Assembly: GCA_965216335.1 (NCBI GenBank)
Contig: OZ244154.1
Location: 744,001 to 808,000, forward strand
Length of the DNA: 64,000 nucleotides
From: JAHEJE01 sp965216335
GTDB lineage: Bacteria; Pseudomonadota; Alphaproteobacteria; Rhizobiales; Aestuariivirgaceae
Reading direction: 5' to 3'
This document shows positions 8,113-16,936 of this stretch, piece by piece. The notes under the pieces were generated by a model that did not search any database, was not told the origin of the DNA, and worked only from the letters and a program-made list of their open reading frames with translations. Position 1 is the first letter of the stretch; each line of letters starts with the position of its first letter. The position numbers and the translations under genes were made by a program.

Positions 8113-9426
8113 CTACCCCGCCACCTCCGGGCGGCCGATGCTGAGGTAGCGGAAGCCTGAGCCCTGCAGGTCGATCAGGCGGTAGATGTTGCGCAGGTCG
8201 ACGATCAGCGGGGTCGTGACCGCCTGGCGCAGGCGCTCCAGGTTGAGACCGCGATAGGCGTTCCATTCGGTCGTGATGACTATGACGTCGGCGCCGCGGG
8301 CGGCTTCATACTCATTGGAAATCCACTCGACATCCGGCAGCAACGGGCGGGCATTGTCGATGGCCACGGGATCGCTGGCCCGCACGGTCATGCCGGCAGC
8401 CTGCAGGCGCGGGATGATGGCCAGCGACGGTGCATCGCGCATGTCGTCGGTGTTGGGCTTGAACGACACGCCGAGCACGCAGGCGGTCTTGCCCTTCGGT
8501 TCCCCCACGGCGGCGATGACCTTGTCGGCCATGGCCAATTTGCGGGCGTCATTGATTTCGATCACCCGTTCGACCAGTTCGACCGGTGCGCCGAGTTTGC
8601 GGCCGGTGACGGCCAGCGCCATGGTGTCCTTGGGAAAGCACGAGCCGCCATAGCCCGGCCCGGCATGCAGGAACTTCGCCCCGATACGGTTGTCGAGACC
8701 GAGACCCTTGGCGATGTGCTGGACATCGCCGCCGGCCTTCTCGCACAGGTCGGCCATCTCGTTGATGAAGGTGATCTTCATGGCGAGGAAGGCGTTGGAA
8801 GCGTATTTGATCAGTTCGGCGTTTGCCAGCGAGGTAAACAGCACCGGCGCCTCGCGCAGATTGAGCGGCCGGTACAGATTGGCCAGCACCTCGCGGGCGC
8901 GCTCGTCCTCGACACCGGCGACCACGCGGTCCGGACGCATGAAATCCTCCAGCGCGGAGCCCTCGCGCAGGAACTCCGGGTTCGAGGCAACCGAAAAATC
9001 GAGACCGGGACGGGCCTCCTCGATGGCCTGGCGGATCCTGGCCGTGGTGCCGACCACGACAGTGGACTTGGTGACCACCACCGAGCCCGGCTGCAGGGCT
9101 TCGGCAATCTGTCCGACCGCCGCCCACAGGTAACTGAGGTCGGCCTCGGCATCGCCCTGGCGCCGCGGCGTGCCTACGGCAATGAAGATGACATGGCTGG
9201 CGGCGACGCTGGCGGCCAGGTCGGTGGTGAACTTGAGGCGTCCTGCCCGCTCGTTGCGGGCCACAATGTCGCTCAAGCCCGGCTCGTAAATCGGAATTTC
9301 ACCCCGGTTGAGCGCTTCGACCTTGCCGGCATCGACGTCGACGCAGGTGACGTCGAAGCCGAACTCGGAGAAACAAGCCCCCGACACCAGGCCGACATAA
9401 CCGGCACCGATCATTGTGAGGTTCAT
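8113..9426 (-). CDS. ugd: UDP-glucose 6-dehydrogenase
   Basis: The 437-residue protein oxidises UDP-glucose twice with NAD to UDP-glucuronate, a precursor for acidic exopolysaccharide or lipid A decoration. The N-terminal Rossmann motif is MIGAGYVGLVSG. A central dimerisation region with NEMADLCEKAGGDVQHIAKG follows. The catalytic Cys is in GPGYGGSCFPKDTMAL at about residue 260. The C-terminal UDP-binding domain contains GVSFKPNTDDMRDAPSL. Length is typical of bacterial type II Ugd. A GDP-mannose dehydrogenase role is less likely given the lack of alg genes nearby. Confidence 0.93.
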   Translation of the reverse strand: MNLTMIGAGYVGLVSGACFSEFGFDVTCVDVDAGKVEALNRGEIPIYEPGLSDIVARNERAGRLKFTTDLAASVAASHVIFIAVGTPRRQGDAEADLSYLWAAVGQIAEALQPGSVVVTKSTVVVGTTARIRQAIEEARPGLDFSVASNPEFLREGSALEDFMRPDRVVAGVEDERAREVLANLYRPLNLREAPVLFTSLANAELIKYASNAFLAMKITFINEMADLCEKAGGDVQHIAKGLGLDNRIGAKFLHAGPGYGGSCFPKDTMALAVTGRKLGAPVELVERVIEINDARKLAMADKVIAAVGEPKGKTACVLGVSFKPNTDDMRDAPSLAIIPRLQAAGMTVRASDPVAIDNARPLLPDVEWISNEYEAARGADVIVITTEWNAYRGLNLERLRQAVTTPLIVDLRNIYRLIDLQGSGFRYLSIGRPEVAG

Positions 9427-9498
9427 GCAGCCGTCCTTTCCGCGCTCAGTTCTGAATGCCGATGCACCAATACCGCGATTCCTGGCCCGCTACAGAAT

Positions 9499-10272
9499 CT
9501 ATATCCATGCCTTGCTGGCAACCGGCGCATCGAGCCGCGCCAGTTCGGCTTCGACATCGGCCATGGCACGGCTGAGTGCGGCTTCGTCGCGAGAGCGCAC
9601 AACGATGTTCGCGCCGAAGCCGGTGGCGCGCTCGAACGGGTAGCAGCCGATAGCGACGTCCGGGTGGCGGGCCTGAACATCGGCCAGCGGGCCGCCGATG
9701 TCGCCCTCACCGGTATGCACCTCGATGGTGCGCGAGCGGACCGGCACACCGCCCTTCAGCTTGGGAGCGATCTCCTCCAGCATCGCCTGCATGATCTTCG
9801 GCACGCCGGCCATGACGAAGACGTTGCCGATGTGAATGCCGGGAGCGACAGACACAGCGTTGGCGATCATCTCTGCACCTTCGGGAAGCCTGGCCATGCG
9901 CATGCGGGCCTCGGTTGGCTCACGGCCGATCGTTGCAAAGAAATCCGTCAGCAGCTTAACGGCGCGCGGGTCGTGATCGATCGGCACACCAAAGGCAGCG
10001 GCCACCGCATCGGCGGTGATGTCGTCATGGGTCGGACCGATGCCGCCGGTGGTGAACACATAGGTGAAACGGCTTCGCATCGCATTGAGTGCGGCCACGA
10101 TTTCCACCTGCTCATCGCTGACGACCCGGGCCTCCTTCAGGTCGATGCCGCGGGCGGTAAGAAAGTCGGCGATATGGCCCAGGTTCTTGTCCTTGGTGCG
10201 TCCTGAGAGGATTTCGTCGCCGATCAGCAGGACGGCGGCGGTTGGCGCGGTTGTATCGGTCACGGACGGCAT
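9499..10272 (-). CDS. CinA N-terminal / molybdopterin-binding family protein
   Basis: The 257-residue protein contains the MoCF-biosynthesis fold of COG1058. The N-terminus has LLIGDEILSGRTKDKN. The substrate-loop motif TTGGIGPTHDDITADAVA lies at about residue 75, and a conserved APGIHIGNVFVMAGVP follows. It lacks the C-terminal nicotinamide-nucleotide amidohydrolase domain of full-length CinA, so it is the short form widespread in alphaproteobacteria. In the long form this domain is linked to ADP-ribose pyrophosphatase activity; for the short form the role is not settled. It is divergent from sfsA. Confidence 0.88.
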   Translation of the reverse strand: MPSVTDTTAPTAAVLLIGDEILSGRTKDKNLGHIADFLTARGIDLKEARVVSDEQVEIVAALNAMRSRFTYVFTTGGIGPTHDDITADAVAAAFGVPIDHDPRAVKLLTDFFATIGREPTEARMRMARLPEGAEMIANAVSVAPGIHIGNVFVMAGVPKIMQAMLEEIAPKLKGGVPVRSRTIEVHTGEGDIGGPLADVQARHPDVAIGCYPFERATGFGANIVVRSRDEAALSRAMADVEAELARLDAPVASKAWI

Positions 10273-10379
10273 CCTTTAGGTGTGTCGGGAGCAAACCCAG
10301 CAATTTCCCGTTTAAACAGCATGGACCCGGCCTGCAACACCCCTTGCGCGGCACCGGGCTGCAGCCTAGGGTCAAGGCC

Positions 10380-11096
10380 ATGAAACTCACCGAGAATCTC
10401 GTCTCCGGCACCCTGATCAAACGCTACAAGCGGTTCCTCACCGATGTTGAACTGGACAATGGCGAAACCATCACCGCGTCGTGCCCCAACACCGGCTCCA
10501 TGATGGGCCTGAAAGAGCCGGGCAACCGGGTGTGGCTGTCTGAAAGCGTCAATCCAAAGCGCAAATACAAGCACACGTGGGAAATGGTGGAAGTGTCCGT
10601 ACACGGACAAAATGCCCTGGTCGGCATCAACACCGGGCGGCCCAACAAGATTGTTTCGGAGGCGATTTCGGCTGGACGGATTGCCGAACTCACCGGTTAT
10701 GCCAGCCTGCGCAACGAAGTGAAATACGGCAAGAACAGCCGCATCGACATTCTGCTGGAGGACGACAGCAAGCCACCCTGCTATGTCGAGGTCAAGAACG
10801 TCACGCTGTTACGCGATAAGGGCCTGGCCGAATTCCCCGATGGGGTGACGGCCCGCGGCGCCAAACATTTGTCGGAAATGGCCGATATGGTGCGTGACGG
10901 GGCCCGAGCAGTGATGTTCTATCTTGCCCAACGTGGCGATGCCGAGCGCTTGACCTTTGCACGTGACATCGATCCGGCCTATCTAGACGCCTATAGGCAG
11001 GCCCGGGCTGCCGGTGTCGAAGCAGTCGCCTATGCTTGCGCGATGTCGCCGCAAGAGATTGCCATCGCGCACCCGTTGCCCATAGAGCTGGATTGA
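10380..11096 (+). CDS. sfsA: SfsA family DNA/RNA nuclease (sugar fermentation stimulation protein A homologue)
   Basis: The 238-residue protein matches SfsA end to end: LVSGTLIKRYKRFLTDVEL, then HCPNTG-like ASCPNTGSMMGL, then VGINTGRPNKIVSEAI, then the nuclease-type core YVEVKNVTLL and the C-terminal LPIELD. SfsA was first described as a regulator of maltose genes, and structural work places it with PD-(D/E)XK-like nucleases. The frame is open upstream to 10242, but the Met at 10380 aligns with the family start. It lies 18 bases before map and is probably in the same transcript. Confidence 0.93.
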   Translation: MKLTENLVSGTLIKRYKRFLTDVELDNGETITASCPNTGSMMGLKEPGNRVWLSESVNPKRKYKHTWEMVEVSVHGQNALVGINTGRPNKIVSEAISAGRIAELTGYASLRNEVKYGKNSRIDILLEDDSKPPCYVEVKNVTLLRDKGLAEFPDGVTARGAKHLSEMADMVRDGARAVMFYLAQRGDAERLTFARDIDPAYLDAYRQARAAGVEAVAYACAMSPQEIAIAHPLPIELD

Positions 11097-11114
11097 AACC
11101 GCCGGATACAATGC

Positions 11115-11942
11115 ATGAGTTACATCGACGCCTCTGACGCACCGCTGACCAACACCGGCAAAATCAAGCTGCACGGCCCGGAAGCCTTCGCGGGAATGCG
11201 CAAGGCCGGGCAACTGACCGCCCGCGCACTCGACCTGATGGCCGAACATGTCCGCCCCGGCGTAACCACGGCGGAACTGGACCGCATTGCTTTGGAGTTT
11301 GCCCGTGATCACGATGCCGTGCCGGCGCCGCTGTACTACCGCGGCTATCCAAAGTCGATCTGCACCTCGCTCGATCATGTCGTTTGCCATGGCATTCCCA
11401 ACGACAAACCGCTCAAGGACGGCCAGATCGTCAACATCGATATCACACTCATCGTTGACGGCTGGCATGGTGACTCAAGCCGCATGTATCCGGTCGGCCA
11501 GGTTCCCCGCAAGGCAGAGCGGCTGATCGAGGTCACTTACGAAAGCCTGATGCGCGGCGTCGCTGCCGCCAAGCCCGGCGCCACCACCGGCGATATCGGC
11601 CATGCTATCCAGAGTTACGCCGAGGCGCAGCGCTGTTCGGTGGTGCGCGACTTCTGCGGCCACGGCCTGGGCCAGCTGTTCCACGACGTGCCCAACATAC
11701 TGCACTACGGCAGGCCCGGCGAAGGCACCGTGCTGCGCCCCGGCATGCTGTTCACCATCGAACCGATGATCAACCTCGGCCGGCCGCATGTGAAAATTCT
11801 GTCGGACGGCTGGACGGCGGTGACCCGCGACCGCTCGCTGTCGGCTCAGTTCGAACACTCGGTCGGCGTTACGGCGGACGCCTGCGAGATCTTCACAACC
11901 TCACCCGGCGGACTGCATCAGCCTCCGTACTCCGCCTCATAG
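11115..11942 (+). CDS. map: Type I methionine aminopeptidase
   Basis: The 275-residue enzyme removes the initiator Met from nascent proteins. The metal ligands of the pita-bread fold are visible: Asp in NIDITLIVDGWHGDSSRM, His in FCGHGLGQLFHDVPNILHYG, and the two Glu in FTIEPMINLG and SAQFEHSVGVT. The substrate His region is LDHVVCHGIPN. It has no N-terminal zinc-binding SH3-like extension. It lies between sfsA and radC on the same strand with short spacing. Confidence 0.96.
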   Translation: MSYIDASDAPLTNTGKIKLHGPEAFAGMRKAGQLTARALDLMAEHVRPGVTTAELDRIALEFARDHDAVPAPLYYRGYPKSICTSLDHVVCHGIPNDKPLKDGQIVNIDITLIVDGWHGDSSRMYPVGQVPRKAERLIEVTYESLMRGVAAAKPGATTGDIGHAIQSYAEAQRCSVVRDFCGHGLGQLFHDVPNILHYGRPGEGTVLRPGMLFTIEPMINLGRPHVKILSDGWTAVTRDRSLSAQFEHSVGVTADACEIFTTSPGGLHQPPYSAS

Positions 11943-11950
11943 ATACCACG

Positions 11951-12670
11951 GTGGCGACGGGACAAGGCATGGGCGACGGCTTCAAGGAAATCACCACCAA
12001 GCCGCACTATGCCGGCCATCGCGACCGCCTGCGCGACCGGTTCATGACGGGTGGCGCCGACGCCATGCCGGACTACGAACTGTTGGAACTGGTGCTGTTC
12101 CGGGCCATCAAGCGGGCCGATACCAAACCGGTCGCCAAGGCGCTGGTCGCCCGTTTCGGCTCTTTCGGAGACGCCGTGAGCGCCGACCCGGCGCGCCTGA
12201 TGGAGGTCAAGGGCGTCGGCAAGGCGGTGGTCATGGAACTCAAGCTGATCCAGGCAGCGGCCCTGCGGCTGTCGCGCTCCGAAGCGATGAACCGTCCCGT
12301 CCTGTCCTCATGGTCGAAACTGCTCGACTATTGCGGTGCTTCGATGGCCTACCTGCAAAAAGAACAGTTCCGCATACTGTTCATGGACCGCAAGAACGCC
12401 GTGATCGCCGATGAGGTGCAACACGAAGGCACTGTTGACCATACACCGGTCTACCCACGCGAAGTGATTAAGCGGGCGCTGGAACTGGGTGCCTCGGCGA
12501 TCATTCTGGTGCACAATCACCCGTCCGGTGATGCAACGCCGTCGCGCGCCGACATCGAGATGACCAAACGCATTGTCGATGCCGCGGACAAGCTCAACAT
12601 CGTCGTGCACGATCATATCATCATCGGACGGGAGCACCACGCCAGCTTCCGCGGCATGAAACTCATCTAG
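11951..12670 (+). CDS. radC: RadC/JAB1-MPN domain protein
   Basis: The 239-residue protein has the two parts of RadC. An N-terminal helix-hairpin-helix region (HYAGHRDRLRDRF, DYELLELVLFRAIKR, LMEVKGVGKAVVMELKLI) is followed by a JAB/MPN metalloprotease-like domain with VHNHPSGDATPSRADIEMT and DHIIIGREHHASF. Despite the name, RadC is not firmly tied to DNA repair, and its biochemical role is unproven. The first in-frame start is GTG at 11951 without a good ribosome site. ATG at 11969 after GGGACAAGG is an equally good start. Confidence 0.93.
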   Translation: MATGQGMGDGFKEITTKPHYAGHRDRLRDRFMTGGADAMPDYELLELVLFRAIKRADTKPVAKALVARFGSFGDAVSADPARLMEVKGVGKAVVMELKLIQAAALRLSRSEAMNRPVLSSWSKLLDYCGASMAYLQKEQFRILFMDRKNAVIADEVQHEGTVDHTPVYPREVIKRALELGASAIILVHNHPSGDATPSRADIEMTKRIVDAADKLNIVVHDHIIIGREHHASFRGMKLI

Positions 12671-12698
12671 AGTATCAGGTTGCGGGGGGCGAGACGAC

Positions 12699-13490
12699 GT
12701 GAACTTCATCCGACTGACCATCCGGCACTTCCGAGAAATCGGCCGCGACCATGGCGTCGTCATCGTCATTTGCACTCTGCTGCACCTGGTGACCAATGCG
12801 GCCTTTGCCAGCTTTGCGGTGTTTGCCGCACGGCTTCTGTATTTCGGACCCGGCGGCGATCTCCAGGCGTTCGGACTGATGTGCAATGCCCCCCTGACCG
12901 CATCCATGTCGGTGCTGATCACCACGGTCGCGCTGGAGGAAAAGACCCACCACAAGGTCATTGACCATCATTTCTTCTACAACTGGCTGATTGTGACGGT
13001 GCTGTTCGCATGGGCAAACGCTTATGCCTGGTTCACCAGCGAGTCGCTGAGCTGGCGGTTCAGCTACGGGGTCATTCACTATCCGCCGTTGACCGACTGG
13101 CTAAATCTGGAGGGCATTTACCGACGTATCCCGCTCGCCATCAATGTTGCGATCACGGCTGTCGCCTCTATTACCGTGCCGATCGTCGTCTTGCGTAAAC
13201 AGCCCTTTCGCAATGCCGCATTCACGGCCATCGCCCTGGTTGCGACTGCAATCGCATTCTTTCTCATGCTCGATCGGTTCTACCGGCAGTTCATCGACGA
13301 TCTCGACTTGTATCAGAACTGGTTGACGTTTCCCGGCTACAACCCGGTTGCCTTGAGTAGCGATCAGTTCCTGGTCGAACTCATGGCTCTGCCGGTTTCG
13401 CTTCCGGCTTGGATCGTGACCACACTGATCGCCGCGGCAGCCGTCCGCGCGGCGCTGGAAATGAACAATCCTGAGACGATGAAGGCCTGA
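12699..13490 (+). CDS. Unrecognised multi-pass membrane protein
   Basis: The 263-residue product has about five hydrophobic segments, including VVIVICTLLHLVTNAAFASF, NWLIVTVLFAWANAYAW, INVAITAVASITVPIVV and FTAIALVATAIAFFLML. A His-rich turn (EEKTHHKVIDHHFFYNW) lies near residue 90. The start is GTG preceded by a G-rich ribosome site. I cannot assign a family. It follows radC on the same strand and is upstream of the DUF4399 gene with a gap of about 115 bases. Confidence 0.7.
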   Translation: MNFIRLTIRHFREIGRDHGVVIVICTLLHLVTNAAFASFAVFAARLLYFGPGGDLQAFGLMCNAPLTASMSVLITTVALEEKTHHKVIDHHFFYNWLIVTVLFAWANAYAWFTSESLSWRFSYGVIHYPPLTDWLNLEGIYRRIPLAINVAITAVASITVPIVVLRKQPFRNAAFTAIALVATAIAFFLMLDRFYRQFIDDLDLYQNWLTFPGYNPVALSSDQFLVELMALPVSLPAWIVTTLIAAAAVRAALEMNNPETMKA

Positions 13491-13605
13491 TCTGCGCGTT
13501 CAACACAAGGCACTCAAAGCAATGTGATGCTGATCGCCTTGACGCATAGGTCAGAGTCTGCAGAAATTGTGGGAGTTCCTGCATCCTTCTGAGAGAGAAT
13601 TCACC

Positions 13606-14034
13606 ATGAAGAGCACGATTCTTGCGGCAATTGCGATCACACTAGCCTTCTCAGCACCAGCCGTTTCCGGCGAAACCCCGGCCCCGGAAGGTGCAAAGGT
13701 CTACTTCATCAATCTGAAAGACGGCGACACCGTCAAGAACCCGGTCTACGTGCAATTCGGCCTGTCAGGCATGGGCGTGGCGCCGGCCGGTGTGGAGGAC
13801 AAGGAAAACACCGGTCATCACCATCTGATCATCGACGAAAAGATCGAGGGCGAAGAGCTGAACGCACCGCTGCCGGCTGATGACAACCACAAGCACTTCG
13901 GCGGCGGACAGACCGAAGCCACCATCGAACTCGCGCCAGGCAAGCATACGCTGCAACTGCTGCTCGGTGATTGGTCGCACATCCCGCACAACCCGCCGGT
14001 GATGTCCGAACGGATCACCATTACGGTTGAGTAG
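13606..14034 (+). CDS. Periplasmic DUF4399 domain protein
   Basis: The 142-residue protein has a signal peptide (MKSTILAAIAITLAFSAPAV) and a DUF4399 core with YFINLKDGDTVKNPVYVQFG, GMGVAPAGVEDKENTGHHHL and NHKHFGGGQTEATIELAPG. The clustered histidines (GHHHLIID, HKHFG, WSHIPHNP) suggest metal binding, but no activity is established for the family. The frame is open to 13567; the Met at 13606 follows GAGAGAGAATT and begins the signal peptide. Its last 14 bases overlap the end of the convergent regulator gene. Confidence 0.85.
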   Translation: MKSTILAAIAITLAFSAPAVSGETPAPEGAKVYFINLKDGDTVKNPVYVQFGLSGMGVAPAGVEDKENTGHHHLIIDEKIEGEELNAPLPADDNHKHFGGGQTEATIELAPGKHTLQLLLGDWSHIPHNPPVMSERITITVE

Positions 14035-14995
14035 TGAGCGATGCCGCTCGACGCATCGTGCTGGGCGGTGCACCGAACTGCGCCTTGAAAGCACGGGAAA
14101 ACTGCGCCAGCGAGGAAAATCCGCAGGCAAGCCCCACATCGCGAACGCTCATTTGCGAGTATGTGAGCAGGCGTTCGGCGCGTTCCAGGCGCAGCTTAAG
14201 ATAGAACTGCTTGGGCGTAGTGCCGAGCCGGGCACGGAACAGCCGTTCAAGCTGGCGCGGCGAAAGGCCGCCGATCTCGGCCAGGTCGCCGATCTGCAGT
14301 GTATCCTCGGTGTGGGTTTCCATGGCATCGATGATCGCCAGCAGACGCGGGTCGTTGACCTGATAACGGCTGCGCGCCGGCACGCGCGGTTCCTCGCCAG
14401 TTTCGACATAACGCGTATGGATCAGCTTGTCGGCAATCGCCGCACTGAGAGCTGAACCTTCGCGCCGGGCGATCCACTGCAGCATCATGTCAATCACCGA
14501 TGCCCCGCCGGCGCAGGTCATTCGCCGCCGGTCCATCTCGTAAAGCGTATCGCAGACCTCAACCTCCGGAAAATCCTCGCGCATCGACGCGGTACATTCC
14601 CAGTGGCACGTTGCCCGGTGCCCATCGAGCACTCCGGCCGCCGCCATGATGAGCGGCGCCGACTCGATGGCGCACAACACACCCCCTGCCCCGGCCACCC
14701 GCCGAACTTCCGAAATGACAGCGCTTGAGACCGCCGCCTGCGGTTCATAGCTGGCGCACAGCACGGTCAGATCAGGTGCGCCAATATGCCGGAACGGCCC
14801 GGCGACCGAAACGGGGATATCGTTCGAAGCCGCCGCCGGCCGGCCGTCCGGCGACACAAAGGTCCAGGCATAGGTGCCGGGGCGCTCCAGATTGGCGACC
14901 CTGAGTGGCTCCAGCGCGCCGTTCAGCGAGATCATCGAAAACCCGGGGAACAACACAAAGGTGACGGTTTGCACGGCGTAAAAGCCCAAATTCAT
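14021..14995 (-). CDS. GlxA/CdhR-type AraC-family regulator of the carnitine operon
   Basis: The 324-residue protein has an N-terminal DJ-1/PfpI-like class I amidotransferase fold (FVLFPGFSMISLNGALEPL, with the nucleophile-elbow position read as GVLCAIESAPLIMAAAGVL). A C-terminal AraC double HTH follows (DLAEIGGLSPRQLERLFRA and SVRDVGLACGFSSLAQFSRA). This architecture is that of GbdR, CdhR and SouR, which sense betaine or carnitine in Pseudomonas. Divergent placement beside carnitine dehydrogenase strongly suggests a CdhR-like activator. I prefer ATG at 14995; a TTG at 15010 is in frame but lies inside the palindromic operator candidate. Confidence 0.88.
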   Translation of the reverse strand: MNLGFYAVQTVTFVLFPGFSMISLNGALEPLRVANLERPGTYAWTFVSPDGRPAAASNDIPVSVAGPFRHIGAPDLTVLCASYEPQAAVSSAVISEVRRVAGAGGVLCAIESAPLIMAAAGVLDGHRATCHWECTASMREDFPEVEVCDTLYEMDRRRMTCAGGASVIDMMLQWIARREGSALSAAIADKLIHTRYVETGEEPRVPARSRYQVNDPRLLAIIDAMETHTEDTLQIGDLAEIGGLSPRQLERLFRARLGTTPKQFYLKLRLERAERLLTYSQMSVRDVGLACGFSSLAQFSRAFKAQFGAPPSTMRRAASLTTQP

Positions 14996-15006
14996 GACGA
15001 AAATTA

Positions 15007-15021
15007 GCAAATCGAATTTGC
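15007..15021. promoter_or_regulatory. Candidate operator between the regulator and the carnitine operon
   Basis: A perfect inverted repeat GCAAAT-CGA-ATTTGC (6-3-6) lies in the 79-base divergent intergenic region, 12 bases before the regulator start and 54 bases before the BKACE start. Position and symmetry suit a transcription-factor site. Assignment to the adjacent AraC-type regulator is inferred; AraC proteins more often bind direct repeats. Confidence 0.5.
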
Positions 15022-15074
15022 ATTATCCGATCATGCTGCGCAATCGCATTTTTCCTTGAGGAAGGCACACGTCC

Positions 15075-15965
15075 ATGAACCCCAAAGTCATCATCACTTG
15101 CGCTGTTACGGGTGCCGGCGACACCGTCGGCAAGCACCCGGCCATTCCGGTCACGCCCGAGCAGATTGCCAACGCAGCGCTCGAGGCCGCCTCGGCCGGC
15201 GCCGCCATCGTCCATTGCCACGTGCGCAATGAAGAAACCGGCAAGGGCAGCCGCGATGTAGCGCTCTATGCTGAGGTGATGGAGCGCATCCGCGCCAAGA
15301 ACACCGATGTCATCATCAACTTCACCGCCGGCATGGGCGGCGACCTGATGGTCGGCGACGGCGAGACCCCGCGCGATTTCGACGAGGACAACACCGACCT
15401 CGTCGGCCCGATCGAGCGCCTGCTGCATGTCGATGAACTGCGCCCGGAGATATGCACCCTCGATTGCGGCTCGCTGAACTTCGGCGACAGCCATTCGGTG
15501 GTCATCCAGACCCCGATCCAGCTTCGCGAGCAGGCCAGGCTGATCCGCTCCTACGGCGTGAAGCCGGAAATGGAAATCTTCGACTCGGGCAATTTGTGGT
15601 TCGCCAAGCAGATGTGCGCCGAAGAGTTGATCGACGAACCGCCGATGTTCCAGCTCTGCCTCGGCATTCCCTGGGGCGCCCCGGTCAATACCCAAACCAT
15701 GGCCTACATGGTCGGCGAACTGCCGTCGGACGCCGTGTGGGCCGGCTTCGGCATCGGCCGCTGGCAGATGCCGATGGTCGCCCAGGCCATCCTGCTCGGC
15801 GGCCATGTCCGCGTCGGACTTGAGGACAACCTGTATCTCGACAAGGGCGTCTATGCCTCCAACGCAACCCTGACAGAACGCGCCACCGAAATCATCCGCC
15901 TGCTCGGTGCACAAGTGGCGACGTCGGATGAAGCGCGCGACATTCTGGGGTTGAAACGCTCATGA
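15075..15965 (+). CDS. Beta-keto acid cleavage enzyme (BKACE), probable 3-dehydrocarnitine cleavage
   Basis: The 296-residue protein is a full-length DUF849/BKACE. These enzymes condense a beta-keto acid with acetyl-CoA and release acetoacetate plus a new acyl-CoA. Visible features are the Zn-binding HxH in AAIVHCHVRN, LNFGDSHSV, GIGRWQMPM and the active-site loop RVGLEDNLY. With carnitine dehydrogenase directly downstream (4-base overlap), the likely substrate is 3-dehydrocarnitine, giving glycine-betainyl-CoA. The residue aligning with Glu14 of the aminohexanoate-cleaving enzyme is Gly15 here, consistent with a non-protonated trimethylammonium group. A GAGGAAGG ribosome site precedes the ATG. 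Confidence 0.9.
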   Translation: MNPKVIITCAVTGAGDTVGKHPAIPVTPEQIANAALEAASAGAAIVHCHVRNEETGKGSRDVALYAEVMERIRAKNTDVIINFTAGMGGDLMVGDGETPRDFDEDNTDLVGPIERLLHVDELRPEICTLDCGSLNFGDSHSVVIQTPIQLREQARLIRSYGVKPEMEIFDSGNLWFAKQMCAEELIDEPPMFQLCLGIPWGAPVNTQTMAYMVGELPSDAVWAGFGIGRWQMPMVAQAILLGGHVRVGLEDNLYLDKGVYASNATLTERATEIIRLLGAQVATSDEARDILGLKRS

Positions 15966-16924
15966 CCACGATCGAGACCATTGGCATCGCCGGCACCGGC
16001 GTCATCGGCGCCGGCTGGGCCTGCCGGATGCTAGGCGCCGGGCTGGATGTCATTGCGTTCGACCCGGCCGAAGGCGCCGAAGCCGCCATGCGCGACAAGA
16101 TCGAGCGCGGCTGGTCGCATATGCTCAAGCTGATGGGCAAGGATAAGGTCGAGCGTGGCAAGCTGGTCTTCACCCATGATGTGAAAGAAATGGCACAACA
16201 AGCTGATTGGATTCAGGAAGCCGCGCCCGAACGCGAACACCTCAAGATCAGCCTGTTCAGGGACATCGATGCCGCCGCGCGGCCGGACGCAATCATCGCG
16301 TCGTCCTCTTCCGGCTTCCTGCCGACGCGTCTGCAGTCGGAATGCGCGCACCCCGAGCGGGTGATCATCGGCCATCCCTTCTACCCGGTCTATCTGCTGC
16401 CGTTGGTCGAAACGGTGGCCGGTGAAATGACCAGTGCTGAAACCATGGACCGTGCAGATGCCTTCTACCGCCGGATTGGCATGTTCCCCTTGCGGCTGAA
16501 CAAGGAAATCGACGGCTACATCTGCGACCGCCTGCAGGAAGCCCTGTGGCGCGAGGCTCTGCACTGCCTCAACAAGGGCATCGGCACGACCGAAGACATC
16601 GACCGCGCGATCATCTATTCCGCCGGCCTGCGCTGGGCCATCATGGGCTCGTTCCTGCACTACCACCTGGCCGGCGGTGACGGCGGCATGCGGCACTTCA
16701 TCTCGCAGTTCGACCCGACCCTGGAACTGCCGTGGACCGATCTGCCGTTCCCGAAATGGTCGGACGACCTGGCAAACAAGCTGATCGACGGCTGCGAGGC
16801 ACAGGCCGGAGACGAGCCCGCCGCAAGCTGGGAAGCCCGCCGCAACGATTGCCTGATCGACATCATGATGGTCTTGAAAAAGCACAACATGGGCGTCGGC
16901 GAAGTACTGAACGGCAAGGTTTGA
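15962..16924 (+). CDS. L-carnitine 3-dehydrogenase
   Basis: The 320-residue protein belongs to the 3-hydroxyacyl-CoA dehydrogenase fold but has the features of carnitine dehydrogenase. The NAD site is GIAGTGVIGAGWACRM. The active-site region is IIASSSSGFLPTRLQSEC, then IGHPFYPVYLLPLVETV, then an LRWAIMGSFLHYHLAGGDGG segment typical of this group. It oxidises L-carnitine to 3-dehydrocarnitine. In several rhizobia the enzyme is fused to a thioesterase domain; this one stops at about 320 residues, so no thioesterase is attached. The start overlaps the BKACE stop as ATGA. Confidence 0.9.
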   Translation: MTTIETIGIAGTGVIGAGWACRMLGAGLDVIAFDPAEGAEAAMRDKIERGWSHMLKLMGKDKVERGKLVFTHDVKEMAQQADWIQEAAPEREHLKISLFRDIDAAARPDAIIASSSSGFLPTRLQSECAHPERVIIGHPFYPVYLLPLVETVAGEMTSAETMDRADAFYRRIGMFPLRLNKEIDGYICDRLQEALWREALHCLNKGIGTTEDIDRAIIYSAGLRWAIMGSFLHYHLAGGDGGMRHFISQFDPTLELPWTDLPFPKWSDDLANKLIDGCEAQAGDEPAASWEARRNDCLIDIMMVLKKHNMGVGEVLNGKV

Positions 16925-16936
16925 GGAGCAACACCC

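Noticed and set aside
8665..10206. Long plus-strand frame opposite ugd and the CinA-type gene
   Set aside because: Spans two unrelated minus-strand genes with intact motifs and shows none of its own.
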